Shown: in pieces, positions 1 through 9,737 of the stretch
Layout: the number at the start of each line of letters is the position of its first letter
Numbering within the stretch: position 1 is the stretch's first letter
NCBI RefSeq assembly: GCF_000613925.1
Contig: NZ_BAJX01000013.1
Span: forward strand, 18,234-82,233
Reading direction: 5' to 3'
Source of the DNA: Prevotella histicola JCM 15637 = DNF00424
GTDB lineage: Bacteria > Bacteroidota > Bacteroidia > Bacteroidales > Bacteroidaceae
Length of the DNA: 64,000 nt
Notes under the pieces: model-generated
Database searches by the model: none
Told to the model about the DNA's origin: nothing
What the model saw: only the letters and a program-made list of their open reading frames with translations
Made by a program: the position numbers and the translations under genes

Positions 1-1410
1 AATGTCATCAGCTATCTCTGGCATCTGTGTCTTATGGAAAACGGGACTCTTTATGCCTGCATGTTTCTGCCGTAAGTAATCGTCCAGCAGGAAAAAAGCT
101 TGTTTACCCAAGACAAGAATAGCGATAAGATTGCACACAGTTATGAGCCCCATGAAGAGATCTCCAATGCTCCAGACAAGGTCAAGACTGGCTATTGCAC
201 CGAATAATACCATCACTCCTCCCGTAACAATGCGCAAAGCAAATACTGCAGAACGGCGATTTGTAAGGAAACGGACATTCGCTTCACCATAATAATAGTT
301 CCCGATAATACTGCTGAAAGCAAAGAAGAAGATGGCAATAGCAACAAAAGTTGGACCAGCACTGCCCACTTCGCTCTGCAAAGCATTCTGTGTCAGGAGG
401 ATTCCTGACTCTGTACTGTTTGTATAAACACCACTGATGATGATGATGAATGCCGTACAACTACAAACTACTAACGTATCTGTAAAAACGCCAAGAGCCT
501 GAATCAAACCTTGTTTTACAGGATGTGTGGTGCTTGCAGTGGCTGCTATATTCGGTGCAGAACCCTCTCCTGCCTCATTACTGAACAGTCCGCGCTTGAT
601 ACCATTCATCATCATAGCTCCTAAACTACCGCCTGCTATAGGACCAATACCGAACGCATTCTCGAAAATCAGACGTATAACATTCGGTACAAGATGGATG
701 TTGAGGGCAATAATAACCAATGCTAAGATGATATAACCAACTGCCATGAAAGGTACAATGATACTACTTACGTTGGCAATACGGTGAATACCACCGAAAA
801 CGATACTCAATGAGAGGACAACAAGGATGATTCCCATCCATAAAGGATTTACACCAAAGGCGTTTTGCATGGCTCCACAGATGGTATTACTGTGTACAGA
901 GATATATGCCATACAGAAAGTCATAGTGATTAATACGGCAAAAAGCTTCGACATCCATTTGTTATGCATTCCATAAAGGATGTAATAAGCTGGCCCCCCA
1001 ATGAATGAACCATTGTGTTTACGCTTATAAAGTTGTGCCAAAGTAGACTCGACAAAGGCTGAAGCAGAGCCCAGAAGGGCTATAACCCACATCCAAAACA
1101 CTGCACCAGGGCCTCCTATAGCTATCGCACTGGCTACTCCAGCAAGGTTACCTGTGCCTACACGCGAAGCAATAGACACTGCAAAAGCCTGGAATGACGA
1201 CACATGCTTCTTACCATCATGCTTGTTTGTTGATTCACTCAGCAAGCGAATCATCTCACCAACCATACGAAACTGCACGAAATGAGTCTTCCATGTGAAC
1301 CATAAGGCACATGCTATCAGTCCTGCAACAAGGATATACGACCAGAAAAAGTCGTTGAATGACACGATTGTAGTGTTTAGCCATCCATCAGCAGAGAATA
1401 TTTCCATCAT
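1..1410 (-). CDS. Sodium:alanine symporter family (AGCS) amino-acid carrier, C-terminus beyond the window
   Basis: Inner-membrane carrier expected to import alanine, glycine or a related amino acid together with sodium. The frame is open from ATG at 1410 to the window edge (470 codons), so the C-terminus is missing. The translation is a run of hydrophobic segments with AGCS-typical stretches: SRVGTGNLAGVASAIAIGGP near residue 85, a GGPAYY motif in the next loop, and NEAGEGSAPNIAATA in the second half. A second ATG follows at once (1407); either may be used. It is transcribed divergently from the YitT gene, with a promoter match at 1432-1462. Family assignment is firm; the exact substrate cannot be read from sequence. 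Confidence 0.9.
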   Translation of the reverse strand, partial: MMEIFSADGWLNTTIVSFNDFFWSYILVAGLIACALWFTWKTHFVQFRMVGEMIRLLSESTNKHDGKKHVSSFQAFAVSIASRVGTGNLAGVASAIAIGGPGAVFWMWVIALLGSASAFVESTLAQLYKRKHNGSFIGGPAYYILYGMHNKWMSKLFAVLITMTFCMAYISVHSNTICGAMQNAFGVNPLWMGIILVVLSLSIVFGGIHRIANVSSIIVPFMAVGYIILALVIIALNIHLVPNVIRLIFENAFGIGPIAGGSLGAMMMNGIKRGLFSNEAGEGSAPNIAATASTTHPVKQGLIQALGVFTDTLVVCSCTAFIIIISGVYTNSTESGILLTQNALQSEVGSAGPTFVAIAIFFFAFSSIIGNYYYGEANVRFLTNRRSAVFALRIVTGGVMVLFGAIASLDLVWSIGDLFMGLITVCNLIAILVLGKQAFFLLDDYLRQKHAGIKSPVFHKTQMPEIADDI

Positions 1411-1431
1411 AGTAATATACTTTTTAAAGCG

Positions 1432-1462
1432 CAAAAATAGCAAAAAGGATTGATAATGTCAA
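1432..1462 (-). promoter_or_regulatory. Bacteroidetes-type promoter of the AGCS gene
   Basis: On the minus strand TTG (1462-1460) is followed after 20 bp by TATTTTTG (1439-1432), fitting the TTTG-N19/21-TAnnTTTG consensus of the primary Bacteroidetes sigma factor. It lies 22 bp upstream of the ATG. Confidence 0.5.
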
Positions 1463-1495
1463 TCCCATTAAACAAAAAATATAGTTCTTATAGAG

Positions 1496-1524
1496 TTGAA
1501 TTCATTATAAATTCACTATCTTTG
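1496..1524 (+). promoter_or_regulatory. Bacteroidetes-type promoter of the YitT/mnmA unit
   Basis: TTG at 1496-1498, 18 bp spacer, then TATCTTTG at 1517-1524. The implied start site leaves a leader of about 95 nt before the YitT gene. Confidence 0.55.
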
Positions 1525-1626
1525 CAAGCAATTATTTTAGGTATTACCTATACAACTGACCTATAAACTTATCTCTAACAAAAGCCTACTGACTCTTAAT
1601 GCAGTGGGAATAAGCAGACAAAACAC

Positions 1627-2541
1627 ATGGCGAGAAAAAGAAAAAGCAAATTCAAAAACGTCTGGGAGTTCTTCATGATAGCCGTAGCTATGATATTAGG
1701 TAGCTTTGGTTGGTGTGCATTCTTACTCCCTCACAAGATTACAATTGGTGGTATTGCGGGTATAGCATCCGTCGTACAATGGGGAACTGGTGTTCCTGTG
1801 CAGTACACTTATCTTATTATTAATGGTATTTTACTCTTCGTTGCATTGAAAATATTGGGTTGGAAGTTCTGTGTAAGGACTATCTTCGCTGTATTAGTAT
1901 TTGCTATTGCCACTTCCATCTTACGACAAGTGTTTGCCGAACATGCACTTTTTGCTGATGAGCCATTCCTTGCTTGTGTCGTTGGTGGTGTCTTGTTAGG
2001 TGCAGGAGTTGGTATTGCGTTGCAGTATAATGCAAGTTCTGGAGGCTCAGATGTCATTGCTGCGATGATACATAAGTACCGTGACATATCTCTCGGACGT
2101 GTTATTCTTGCGTGTGATTTGTGCATTATCACATCAAGTTACTTGGTTTTGAATGATTGGGAGAAGGTAATCTATGGCTATATCGTACTGTTTGTGATGA
2201 CTTACTTCGTAGATTATCTCATCAATGGCATGCGTGGATCTGTTCAGTTCTTCGTAATTTCAGAGCATTGGGGCGAGATTGGAACCGCTATTAATAATGA
2301 TGTAGAACGTGGTTGTACGGTGATTGAAGCCCGTGGGTTCTATACAGGCAAGAAGGTTGGTATGCTTTTTATTATTGCACGACGCTCAGAAGCACGTTCA
2401 ATCTTCCAAGTTATTGATGAAATAGACCCTAATGCGTTTGTCTCACAAGGTGCTGTGAATGGTGTATATGGCATGGGCTTTGACAGAATGAAGGTTGCAC
2501 ATCGCAAGAAAGAGGCTGAAGAAGCTGTGCACAATAGGTAA
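1627..2541 (+). CDS. YitT family membrane protein (DUF161 + DUF2179)
   Basis: A 304-residue protein of unknown transport or sensing role. Residues about 12-215 hold five to six hydrophobic helices of the YitT membrane domain, including the glycine-rich stretch LGAGVGIALQYNASSGGSDV that marks the family. Residues about 220-290 form the soluble DUF2179 domain (FIIARRSEARSIFQVIDEID, then GAVNGVYGMGF). Length is normal. The N-terminus is strongly basic (ARKRKSKFKN), consistent with a cytoplasmic N-terminus. It lies 31 bp upstream of mnmA on the same strand and probably shares its mRNA; no functional link between the two is known to me. The family is certain, the function is not. Confidence 0.9.
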   Translation: MARKRKSKFKNVWEFFMIAVAMILGSFGWCAFLLPHKITIGGIAGIASVVQWGTGVPVQYTYLIINGILLFVALKILGWKFCVRTIFAVLVFAIATSILRQVFAEHALFADEPFLACVVGGVLLGAGVGIALQYNASSGGSDVIAAMIHKYRDISLGRVILACDLCIITSSYLVLNDWEKVIYGYIVLFVMTYFVDYLINGMRGSVQFFVISEHWGEIGTAINNDVERGCTVIEARGFYTGKKVGMLFIIARRSEARSIFQVIDEIDPNAFVSQGAVNGVYGMGFDRMKVAHRKKEAEEAVHNR

Positions 2542-2572
2542 GAAAACAAGAAGAAGGTGAAAGGATTGTAGG

Positions 2573-3655
2573 ATGAACATAGAAGAATTAAAGGACAAAC
2601 GGATTGCAGTTCTGCTTTCAGGAGGAGTAGATAGCTCTGTCGTAGTGTATGAATTTGCACGGCAGGGGTTACATCCTGATTGCTTTTATATCAAGATTGG
2701 ACCAGAAGAAAAGGAGGAATGGGATTGCAATTCAGAGGAAGACTTAGAGATGGCAACGGCTGTTACACGTCGGTTTAACTGTAATCTGCAAGTAATAGAC
2801 TGTCATAAGGAATATTGGGAGCAGGTAACTCACTACACAATGGCGAAGGTTAAGGCTGGATTTACGCCTAATCCAGACGTAATGTGTAACCGATTGATTA
2901 AGTTTGGAGCCTTTGATGAGAAGATGGGACATGCCTATGACCTCATAGCTACCGGTCATTACGCACAAACTGAGTGGATAAACGGGCGTAAATGGCTCAC
3001 AACAAGTCCTGATCCAGTGAAAGATCAGACTGATTTTCTTGCTCAGATATATGATTGGCAACTGAAGAAAGCTATCTTTCCTATCGGACATTACGAGAAA
3101 AACGAGGTGAGAGAGATTGCTGAAAGAGAGCATCTTATCAATGCAAAGCGTAAAGATTCTCAAGGAATATGCTTCCTTGGGAATATTGATTACAATGAAT
3201 ATGTACGCCGTTACCTTGGAGAACAGGTCGGAGATGTCATTGAATTGGAGACAGGAAAGAAGATAGGGGAGCATAAAGGGTTATGGTTCCATACGATAGG
3301 GCAGCGTAAAGGACTTGGTTTAGGCGGTGGTCCATGGTTCGTTATCAAGAAAGATGTTACACAGAACATCCTCTATGTAAGTCATGGGTACGACCCAGAG
3401 ACAGCCTATAAGAAAGACTTTCCACTGCATGACTTCCACTTCTTGACGGAAGGAGTAACTGATTTACCAGAGAAAATCACCTTTAAGATTCGTCATACAC
3501 CAGAATATCATCCAGCAACCGTTGAACAATTGTCTGATGGTAAGTGCTTGATTCATTCAGCCGAGAGCATACATGGCGTTGCTCCCGGCCAGTTCTGCGT
3601 TGTCTATGATGAGCAACATCATAAGTGTTATGGCTCTGGAGAGATAACACTGTAG
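2573..3655 (+). CDS. mnmA: tRNA-specific 2-thiouridylase MnmA
   Basis: Cytoplasmic enzyme that activates U34 of Lys, Glu and Gln tRNAs with ATP and replaces its 2-oxygen by sulfur. The 360-residue length is typical. Visible motifs: the PP-loop SGGVDSS at 16-22; nucleophile Cys105 in TPNPDVMCNRLIKFG; the persulfide-accepting Cys200 in SQGICFLG; and a C-terminal beta-barrel from about 285. The two cysteines sit almost exactly where E. coli has Cys102 and Cys199. The sulfur donor is not encoded nearby. Bacteroidales genomes often carry two MnmA-type genes, so a paralogue elsewhere is possible. Confidence 0.95.
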   Translation: MNIEELKDKRIAVLLSGGVDSSVVVYEFARQGLHPDCFYIKIGPEEKEEWDCNSEEDLEMATAVTRRFNCNLQVIDCHKEYWEQVTHYTMAKVKAGFTPNPDVMCNRLIKFGAFDEKMGHAYDLIATGHYAQTEWINGRKWLTTSPDPVKDQTDFLAQIYDWQLKKAIFPIGHYEKNEVREIAEREHLINAKRKDSQGICFLGNIDYNEYVRRYLGEQVGDVIELETGKKIGEHKGLWFHTIGQRKGLGLGGGPWFVIKKDVTQNILYVSHGYDPETAYKKDFPLHDFHFLTEGVTDLPEKITFKIRHTPEYHPATVEQLSDGKCLIHSAESIHGVAPGQFCVVYDEQHHKCYGSGEITL

Positions 3656-3669
3656 CATTATAAGCAACA

Positions 3670-3716
3670 CCATTAATGGGGATGTAATCAATTGAGTATC
3701 ACCATTAATGGGTATT
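3670..3716 (+). terminator. Paired CCATTAATGG palindromes after mnmA
   Basis: The perfect 10-bp palindrome CCATTAATGG occurs at 3670-3679 and again at 3702-3711, 32 bp apart, followed by TATTTTTA. The two copies can pair with each other as a stem with a 22-nt loop ending in a short T-run, which would suit a terminator for mnmA. Two operator half-sites for the aldolase gene downstream are an alternative. Confidence 0.4.
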
Positions 3717-3773
3717 TTTACCTGCTAAACAAATATATAAGATGCCAAATAAAAAGTTTGGTTATATATTTGT

Positions 3774-3781
3774 TATCTTTG
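3774..3781 (+). promoter_or_regulatory. -7 element for the aldolase gene
   Basis: TATCTTTG matches the TAnnTTTG box 34 bp before the ATG. The closest TTTG upstream ends only 13 bp away, so the -33 element is poor. Confidence 0.4.
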
Positions 3782-3815
3782 CTCATGATATGTTTAACAA
3801 TTAAACAAGTAAGTT

Positions 3816-4877
3816 ATGAGTAAGAAAATTGTAGAACTATTAGGCAAAGATGCTGACTTTTATTTAGCTCATGAGTGCAAAACCATATCTAAATCCATGC
3901 TCAATCAGCCTGGAGCAGACTTTGTAGATCGTGTATGGAAAGACAGTGATCGCAACATACAAACCATCCGTAGCCTTTCAACTTTGTTTAATCATGGTCG
4001 CCTTGGGGGTACAGGTTACATGTCAATACTGCCTGTTGACCAAGGTATAGAGCATTCTGCAGGTGCCTCTTTTGCTCCGAATCCCGAGTATTTCGACCCA
4101 GAAAATATTATTAAACTTGCTATCAATGGTGATTGTAATGCCGTTGCAACAACATTTGGAGTATTGGGTAGCGTAGCCCGTAAGTATGCTGATAAGATTC
4201 CGTTTATCGTAAAACTGAACCATAATGAGCTGCTTACCTATCCTAATAGCTTCCAACAGATCATGTTTGGAACCGTCCGTGAGGCGTGGAATATGGGTGC
4301 TGTGGCTGTCGGAGCAACAATCTACTTCGGTTCAGATGATGCACATCGGCAGATTATTGAGGTTGCTCAAGCCTTTGAAGAGGCGCACTCTTTGGGTATG
4401 GCAACCATCCTTTGGTGCTATTTACGTAACCCAGCTTTCAAGAAAGACGGCGTAGATTATCATACTTCAGCTGACCTTACTTCACAAGCTATACACATTG
4501 GTGCAACCATACATGCAGACATCGTAAAGCAGAAACTGCCTGATTGCAACGGAGGTTTCACTGCCTTGAACTTTGGAAAGACAAGTCCGTTGGTATATGA
4601 TAAGCTGACAACCGCACATCCAATCGACCTCACACGTTATCAGGTTGCCAATGCTTACATGGGACGTGTTGGTCTTATCAACTCTGGTGGAGCATCTTCT
4701 GGTAACGAACATGATGATCTTCGTGCAGCTGTCATCACTGCTGTTTGTAACAAACGAGCAGGTGGTATCGGTCTGATAAGTGGTCGTAAGGCGTTCCAGA
4801 AGCCGATGAAGGATGGTGTAGAACTACTTCATACAGTTCAGGATGTATATCTTGACAAGGAAATCACTTTGGCTTAA
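3816..4877 (+). CDS. fbaB: Class I fructose-bisphosphate aldolase (DhnA/FbaB type)
   Basis: Splits fructose 1,6-bisphosphate into the two triose phosphates through a Schiff-base lysine, without metal. The 353-residue protein has the DhnA-type layout: [12 protein letters not shown] near 72-84, [11 protein letters not shown] in the barrel, [13 protein letters not shown], and the late glycine-rich [15 protein letters not shown] and [13 protein letters not shown] that bind phosphate. Starting at 3816 gives the expected N-terminus [10 protein letters not shown]. It is a single-gene unit with its own -7 box and a hairpin terminator. Class II aldolases are unrelated in sequence, so the class is clear; I infer a glycolytic and gluconeogenic role. 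Confidence 0.92.
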   Translation: MSKKIVELLGKDADFYLAHECKTISKSMLNQPGADFVDRVWKDSDRNIQTIRSLSTLFNHGRLGGTGYMSILPVDQGIEHSAGASFAPNPEYFDPENIIKLAINGDCNAVATTFGVLGSVARKYADKIPFIVKLNHNELLTYPNSFQQIMFGTVREAWNMGAVAVGATIYFGSDDAHRQIIEVAQAFEEAHSLGMATILWCYLRNPAFKKDGVDYHTSADLTSQAIHIGATIHADIVKQKLPDCNGGFTALNFGKTSPLVYDKLTTAHPIDLTRYQVANAYMGRVGLINSGGASSGNEHDDLRAAVITAVCNKRAGGIGLISGRKAFQKPMKDGVELLHTVQDVYLDKEITLA

Positions 4878-4977
4878 TGAAGCTGTGTCTTATTAAACAC
4901 ATTACCAATGAAGGTTTAGTCTGAGTTTACAGGCTATTATTCTATAAGTTATAGGATTATAACAACTATATTTCAGA

Positions 4978-5025
4978 GAGTTTTATCCAACCTTAATAAC
5001 GAGGTTTGATAAGACTCTTTTATTG
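4978..5025 (+). terminator. Intrinsic terminator of the aldolase gene
   Basis: Near-perfect stem (GAGTTTTATCCAACCT pairing with AGGTTTGATAAGACTC) around an 8-nt loop, followed by TTTTATTG. The remainder of the 4878-5427 intergenic stretch holds only the 22-bp array at 5171-5273. Confidence 0.7.
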
Positions 5026-5170
5026 TTTACTACTTCGTATTCGTTTGTATGATTCGAGTCGATTTACGTACGTCTGGACTAAATCATATGAGCAATAGCA
5101 AAGCAATACATATACTGACAGATAACAGTTCATACTGCTGTTTTGTAAGATTAATTCCCATGTGGTTTTT

Positions 5171-5273
5171 AAAAGGGCGTCTTTTGCATTCTAAAAGACG
5201 CCCTTTTGCGATGTAAAAGATGCCCTTTTACCATGCAAAAGGGCACCTTTTGAGAGTCAAAAGATGCCCTTTT
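5171..5273. repeat. 22-bp-period array, GGGC family, locus A (five units)
   Basis: Five 15-bp cores at 5171, 5193, 5215, 5237 and 5259 separated by 7-bp spacers, giving an exact 22-bp period and a total of 103 bp. Cores are AAAAGGGCGTCTTTT, AAAAGACGCCCTTTT, AAAAGATGCCCTTTT, AAAAGGGCACCTTTT and AAAAGATGCCCTTTT, so orientation runs reverse, forward, forward, reverse, forward. Spacers are gcattct, gcgatgt, accatgc and gagagtc. AAAA and TTTT tracts alternate every 11 bp. The array sits between the convergent aldolase and P-ATPase genes, 146 bp beyond the aldolase terminator. Confidence 0.9.
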
Positions 5274-5427
5274 GTTTTGCCTTCTGTAATCTGTTGGTAT
5301 ATAGACGGTTACAGATGCCTTAAAAATACGTTTTCTTTAAGAATTTAATCGATAGAGGTTCTTTATTTGTAAAGTCTTTTCTAAACACCCTCAACAAGAC
5401 TTCTTTATGCACTAATCAAGGATTAAG

Positions 5428-8124
5428 TTATCTCCTATTCATCAGTCTGAGTAATTCCCCAACCCATAGAACGAGTGAAGTAACTAAGATGATTGCAATC
5501 CAATCAGTCAGACAAAGTGGAGTAACATTAAACATCTTACCACCGAATTGTACGATGATGATTTGTCCGATGAGGATGACCAGTACAATGATACCAAACC
5601 CTTTACAACCTTTGAAGTGGAATGTACTCTTGCCCGTAGCGAATGCCCGCGCATTGAACATGTTCCAGAACTGTAGCATAACAAAGACAGTGAAGAAGAT
5701 ACTTAGCTCATGATTGGTCAGTTCTCTTGGTCCTGTGGGGTGCCATGTGAGCAGGTCTGTCATGCTATTGATAGGTGCATACTCTAACATATAGAGCAGT
5801 CCTAAGAGTAAAATGAAGAATAAACCACCCACGCCAATAATCTGTCGTGACATAGATGGGTTGATGATAAATGCCTTTCGGTCACGTGGTTTGTTCTGCA
5901 TTACTGCTTCTGATGGTGGGAGAGATGCAAGTGCCATTGCTGCAAAGGTATCCATGATAAGGTTTACCCATAGCATCTGTGTCACGGTCAACGGACTCTG
6001 TGTTCCAAGTAGTGCTCCTGCCAGTACGATAAGACAAGCTGCTACGTTCACAGTCATCTGGAAAAGGATGAAACGTTGTATGTTCTGATAGAGTGAACGT
6101 CCCCACATCACAGCGCGACCGATGGAGCTGAAGGAGTTATCTATAATGGTTATGTCCGATGCTTCCTTAGCTACGCTTGTTCCATCACCCATAGATAAGC
6201 CAACGTGGGCAGCCTTTAAGGCTGGTGCATCATTGGTACCATCACCCGTAACAGCCACCACGTGGTGTTTTGCCTGTAATGCTTCAACGAGCCGTTTCTT
6301 GTCCATTGGCCGTGCGCGGGCAATGATTTTCATACTGTTTACACGTTCTGATAGTTCTTTATCACTAAGAGCTTCAAACTCAGGACCCGTTATGACGCAC
6401 CGATCACAGTCCTTTTCAGTCCATATACCTACCTGTCTGCCAATCTCTTTGGCAGTACCAGGAGTGTCACCCGTCACGATTTTCACATCGATACCAGCGT
6501 CTAAGCACTCCCGAACGGCATCAGGCACTTCCTTACGTACAGGATCGGCAATAGCAACGATACCTTGAAAAGTCAGTCCGTTATTACCATCTTTTATAGA
6601 ATCAAGTATCTGACTGATGACACCTTCGTGTAGTTTGAATTCTGAACTGTCTGGTATTATCATGTAGGCGAACCCCAAGGTTCGCATAGCTTGGTTCTGC
6701 CATTTAAGCAGTTGTGCCGTAATGTCATCCCATGAGCGGTTCCCCATGATGTCAGAACAGTAGTATCGGATGATGTCTGTTGCACCTTTTAGATATAGTA
6801 TGGTCTTACCCGGTAGCAGCCCAGAGCGTACTAATGTTCCCATACACTTGCGTTCTGTGGAGAAAGGTAACTCATCAATGATTTCAACATCAGCCCTTAG
6901 TTGACGGTAATCATAACCTTTTTCGTGTAACCACAGTAGGAGTGCACCTTCAGTTGGGTTGCCTAAAACGGTCGGATGCTGAGCATCAGAGAGATCAAGT
7001 GACGCCGTAGAGTTAACGGCAATCCCTTCTTTGGCTAATGCTTTATGCTCTTCCGAGTTGCAATCAACTTCGATTTTATATACCCGCATCTGATTCTGAG
7101 TCAGCGTTCCAGTCTTGTCTGTGCAGATAACTGTTGTCGCTCCCATCGTTTCACAGGCGTGCATCTTGCGTACAAGATTGTTGGTCTTGAGCATACGACG
7201 CATGGAGTAAGCCAAGGAAAGTGTAACTGCCATAGGCAATCCTTCTGGTACTGCAACGACGATGAGCGTTACGCAGATCATGATAGAGTCCAGGAGATAT
7301 TGCAGAAAGTGCACCCATGTGAAGTCATAGCTGAGGAAGAACATCGCTATTCGGGCTATAAGGATGATTACAGCGATGGCATAACTTGACCAGGTGATAA
7401 GGTTTCCAAGTCTTTCAAGTTGTTCGGTGAGTGGTGTTTTTACGCTGTTGTCAATCTGCGATGCCACGAAAACCTTACCATTTTCAGTATTGTCACCTAC
7501 CTTTTCCACACGGAAAACACCGTGTCCTTCCATAACTTTGGTTCCTCGCAACACGTAATCAGAAGGAAAGGTAGCGTCTTTGTCAAAGTCTTCTTCATGG
7601 GTACTCTTATTACAGATGGGTTCTCCGGTGAGTGTTGACTCATCTATGTGCAGTGAGATAGCTTCAAGTAGCTTGCCATCAGCAGGCACTTCGGCACCCG
7701 TATTCAGTAAGACAATATCGTCAACAACGATGTCACGCTTTGCAATTTTCTTTGGATTGCCATCACGGATAACCTCTACAGGCTCGTCATCATCCACCTG
7801 ATTGAGTATGGCAAACGCCCTATTGGCTTTCTCTTCAAAGAAGAAAGCCATTCCTGTGGCAAGCAAAATAGCGATAAAGATGCCTACAGGCTCGAAAAAA
7901 ACTTCTGTTCCTTCGTGTAATCCATGGTATTCATAAAATGAAATGGCGATAGAAAGGACTCCTGCAACAAGTAGAATGATGATCAAAGGGTCTTTGAACT
8001 TTGTTATAAAGCGTTTCCATAGTGGTGTTTGTGCAGGGGGAGTGAGGAGGTTCTCACCGTATTTCTTCCTGTTCTCTGCAACTTCCTGTGCGTTAAGTCC
8101 TGTGTATATCTTTTTAAGTTCCAT
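5428..8124 (-). CDS. Calcium-translocating P-type ATPase (PMCA-like P2B)
   Basis: An 898-residue inner-membrane pump that uses ATP to move cations, probably Ca2+ out of the cell. In order: cation-ATPase N domain (1-70), two helices, actuator domain with the LTGEP loop at 165-169, helices with the ion-site motif VPEGLP at 292-297, phosphorylation site DKTGTLT at 336-342 (Asp336), nucleotide-binding domain, hinge TGDGTNDAPALKAAHVG, and four to six C-terminal helices. PEGLP in helix 4 fits Ca2+ pumps rather than heavy-metal types. A monocistronic gene facing the aldolase; a CAAAGATA (8194-8201) gives TATCTTTG on this strand as a likely -7 box. Ca2+ versus Na+/K+ specificity is inferred. Confidence 0.92.
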   Translation of the reverse strand: MELKKIYTGLNAQEVAENRKKYGENLLTPPAQTPLWKRFITKFKDPLIIILLVAGVLSIAISFYEYHGLHEGTEVFFEPVGIFIAILLATGMAFFFEEKANRAFAILNQVDDDEPVEVIRDGNPKKIAKRDIVVDDIVLLNTGAEVPADGKLLEAISLHIDESTLTGEPICNKSTHEEDFDKDATFPSDYVLRGTKVMEGHGVFRVEKVGDNTENGKVFVASQIDNSVKTPLTEQLERLGNLITWSSYAIAVIILIARIAMFFLSYDFTWVHFLQYLLDSIMICVTLIVVAVPEGLPMAVTLSLAYSMRRMLKTNNLVRKMHACETMGATTVICTDKTGTLTQNQMRVYKIEVDCNSEEHKALAKEGIAVNSTASLDLSDAQHPTVLGNPTEGALLLWLHEKGYDYRQLRADVEIIDELPFSTERKCMGTLVRSGLLPGKTILYLKGATDIIRYYCSDIMGNRSWDDITAQLLKWQNQAMRTLGFAYMIIPDSSEFKLHEGVISQILDSIKDGNNGLTFQGIVAIADPVRKEVPDAVRECLDAGIDVKIVTGDTPGTAKEIGRQVGIWTEKDCDRCVITGPEFEALSDKELSERVNSMKIIARARPMDKKRLVEALQAKHHVVAVTGDGTNDAPALKAAHVGLSMGDGTSVAKEASDITIIDNSFSSIGRAVMWGRSLYQNIQRFILFQMTVNVAACLIVLAGALLGTQSPLTVTQMLWVNLIMDTFAAMALASLPPSEAVMQNKPRDRKAFIINPSMSRQIIGVGGLFFILLLGLLYMLEYAPINSMTDLLTWHPTGPRELTNHELSIFFTVFVMLQFWNMFNARAFATGKSTFHFKGCKGFGIIVLVILIGQIIIVQFGGKMFNVTPLCLTDWIAIILVTSLVLWVGELLRLMNRR

Positions 8125-8220
8125 AATGTATTGTTATTGGGACTGTACGTTTTGAACGGGATCAGTCCCTTATCTGGTGACTGTTTGGGCATGCAAAGAT
8201 ACAAAAATTAAATGAATAGG

Positions 8221-8260
8221 AAAGCACTCTCTTTCATAAGAATCAGAAAGAGAGTGCTTT
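8221..8260 (-). terminator. Hairpin between aroB and the P-ATPase gene
   Basis: Perfect 14-bp stem AAAGCACTCTCTTT / AAAGAGAGTGCTTT with a 12-nt loop, 37 bp past the aroB stop. It lacks an immediate T-run on the minus strand, so termination is inferred from position. Confidence 0.5.
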
Positions 8261-8296
8261 GTCTTATTGTAAATGTGACGTTTCTTCGTTAGATTG

Positions 8297-9343
8297 TTAT
8301 CCTTCTCGAAAGAAATCAAGTGCTTCTTTCACATCGTTTTCAGTGATTGACTGGTCGATACGGATGTCTCCTATACCGCCAAGGAGGGTGACATTGATTT
8401 CGTTGCCACGGTTTTTCTTGTCGTGATACATTAGCTCGATGAGCTCTGGATAGTCATTGCATGTAATAGGAAGTGTACCGTAATACTCACGGATGAAGCG
8501 CACTGTCTGGTGCATACGGTCTGTAGGAAAGCCTGTTTTGATCACTGCCAGATAGAGTTCGGGTATCAATCCAAAGGCAACAGCGTATCCATGAAGAATC
8601 GGTTGATGCTTCAGAGCCCATGACTCAAGGGCGTGTCCGAAGGTATGTCCAAGGTTAAGAGCCTTTCGAAGACCCTTCTCATGTGGGTCTTTCTCCACGA
8701 TTCTCTCCTTAACCTTCACACTTTTACCCAACATAGTGGATAGTTTTTGTAGGTCAGGGTTGGCAAGATTGAATTTGATAAGTTCTGCCCACATGTCTTC
8801 ATTGGCTATCAATCCATGTTTTAACATCTCCGCATAGCCACTCCGAAGGTTCTCTTCATCAAGTGTCTTCAGCCAGTTCGTGTTGAGAATGACACAGTTT
8901 GCATCGCAGAAGACACCAATCTCGTTCTTTAATCCACCAAAGTTGATGCCTGTTTTACCGCCGACACTGGCATCCACCATAGCAAGAAGAGTCGTAGGAA
9001 CATTGATAAAGTTGATTCCACGTTTGAAGGTTGAGGCTGCAAAGCCACCAAGATCCGTCACCATACCACCTCCAAGGTTAATAAGAAGGCTATGTCGTGT
9101 GGCACCCCCTTGCTGCAATGACTCCCATACATGCGTCAGTGTTTCGAGTGTCTTGCTGCTGTCTGTTGTCCCAATCGTTATCACCTGTGCTCCTTTCAGG
9201 CAGTAATAATCCTTTATAAGATCCCAGCAAAGATCTTTAGTGGTCTCGTCTACGAGTATAAAAATCCGATCATGTTCACACTCTGCAATGGCTTTTGCCA
9301 AGTCGCTCTTGAACTGTTTCGATATAATAACCTGTTGTTTCAT
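8297..9343 (-). CDS. aroB: 3-dehydroquinate synthase
   Basis: Second step of the shikimate pathway: converts DAHP to 3-dehydroquinate using NAD+ and a divalent metal in the cytoplasm. The 348-residue length is standard. Motifs: LGGGMVTDLGGFAAST (90-105, NAD binding), PTTLLAMVDASVGGKTGIN (116-133, catalytic Lys130), SGYAEMLKHGL in the middle, and the metal ligands in NLGHTFGHALE. No other aromatic-pathway gene is adjacent. A CAAAAATA at 9369-9376 may be the -7 box on this strand. Identification is firm. Confidence 0.95.
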   Translation of the reverse strand: MKQQVIISKQFKSDLAKAIAECEHDRIFILVDETTKDLCWDLIKDYYCLKGAQVITIGTTDSSKTLETLTHVWESLQQGGATRHSLLINLGGGMVTDLGGFAASTFKRGINFINVPTTLLAMVDASVGGKTGINFGGLKNEIGVFCDANCVILNTNWLKTLDEENLRSGYAEMLKHGLIANEDMWAELIKFNLANPDLQKLSTMLGKSVKVKERIVEKDPHEKGLRKALNLGHTFGHALESWALKHQPILHGYAVAFGLIPELYLAVIKTGFPTDRMHQTVRFIREYYGTLPITCNDYPELIELMYHDKKNRGNEINVTLLGGIGDIRIDQSITENDVKEALDFFREG

Positions 9344-9737
9344 AAGCTTTCTCCCTTTCTCTTTCTTACAAAAATACGCTTTTCTTTGTTTTAAAAAGGA
9401 ATAACGGCATTTTTATTTCACACAATTTAATATGAAATGGATTATTATTGCGCACATTGATTATTGTCTGTGCAGTGGGTCAAGGTCTATCTTTCTCTCT
9501 CGAGAGTAGGACAGAGAGCGCTTGTATAGGTAAACTTTTCCACAAGAAAGTTACCCCATGGAGACTCTCACATAGAATGAATATCATATTATTTCTGTAT
9601 TGATTCTTCTCTTATAGGAATATTTTTCTTCTATATAATAATAAGATGGGAAGCGAAGGGTAGGGAAGAAAAAATGATTTAGGTATTAAACTTTTAAGAA
9701 TTGTTGGCATCATATAAAACAGCTAATGATATAATTT
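9344..9737. other. Intergenic region upstream of the outer-membrane protein gene
   Basis: No coding potential seen. Contains a 10-bp palindrome CTCTCGAGAG (9497-9506) and a hairpin at 9529-9555 (GGTAAACTTT with AAAGTTACC, one bulged A). These might be regulatory leader structures for the gene at 9738; no clear -7 box was identified close to it. Confidence 0.35.

Noticed and set aside
5171..5273. CRISPR array
   Set aside because: Repeats are 15 bp with 7-bp spacers, orientations alternate, and no cas gene is present in the window.
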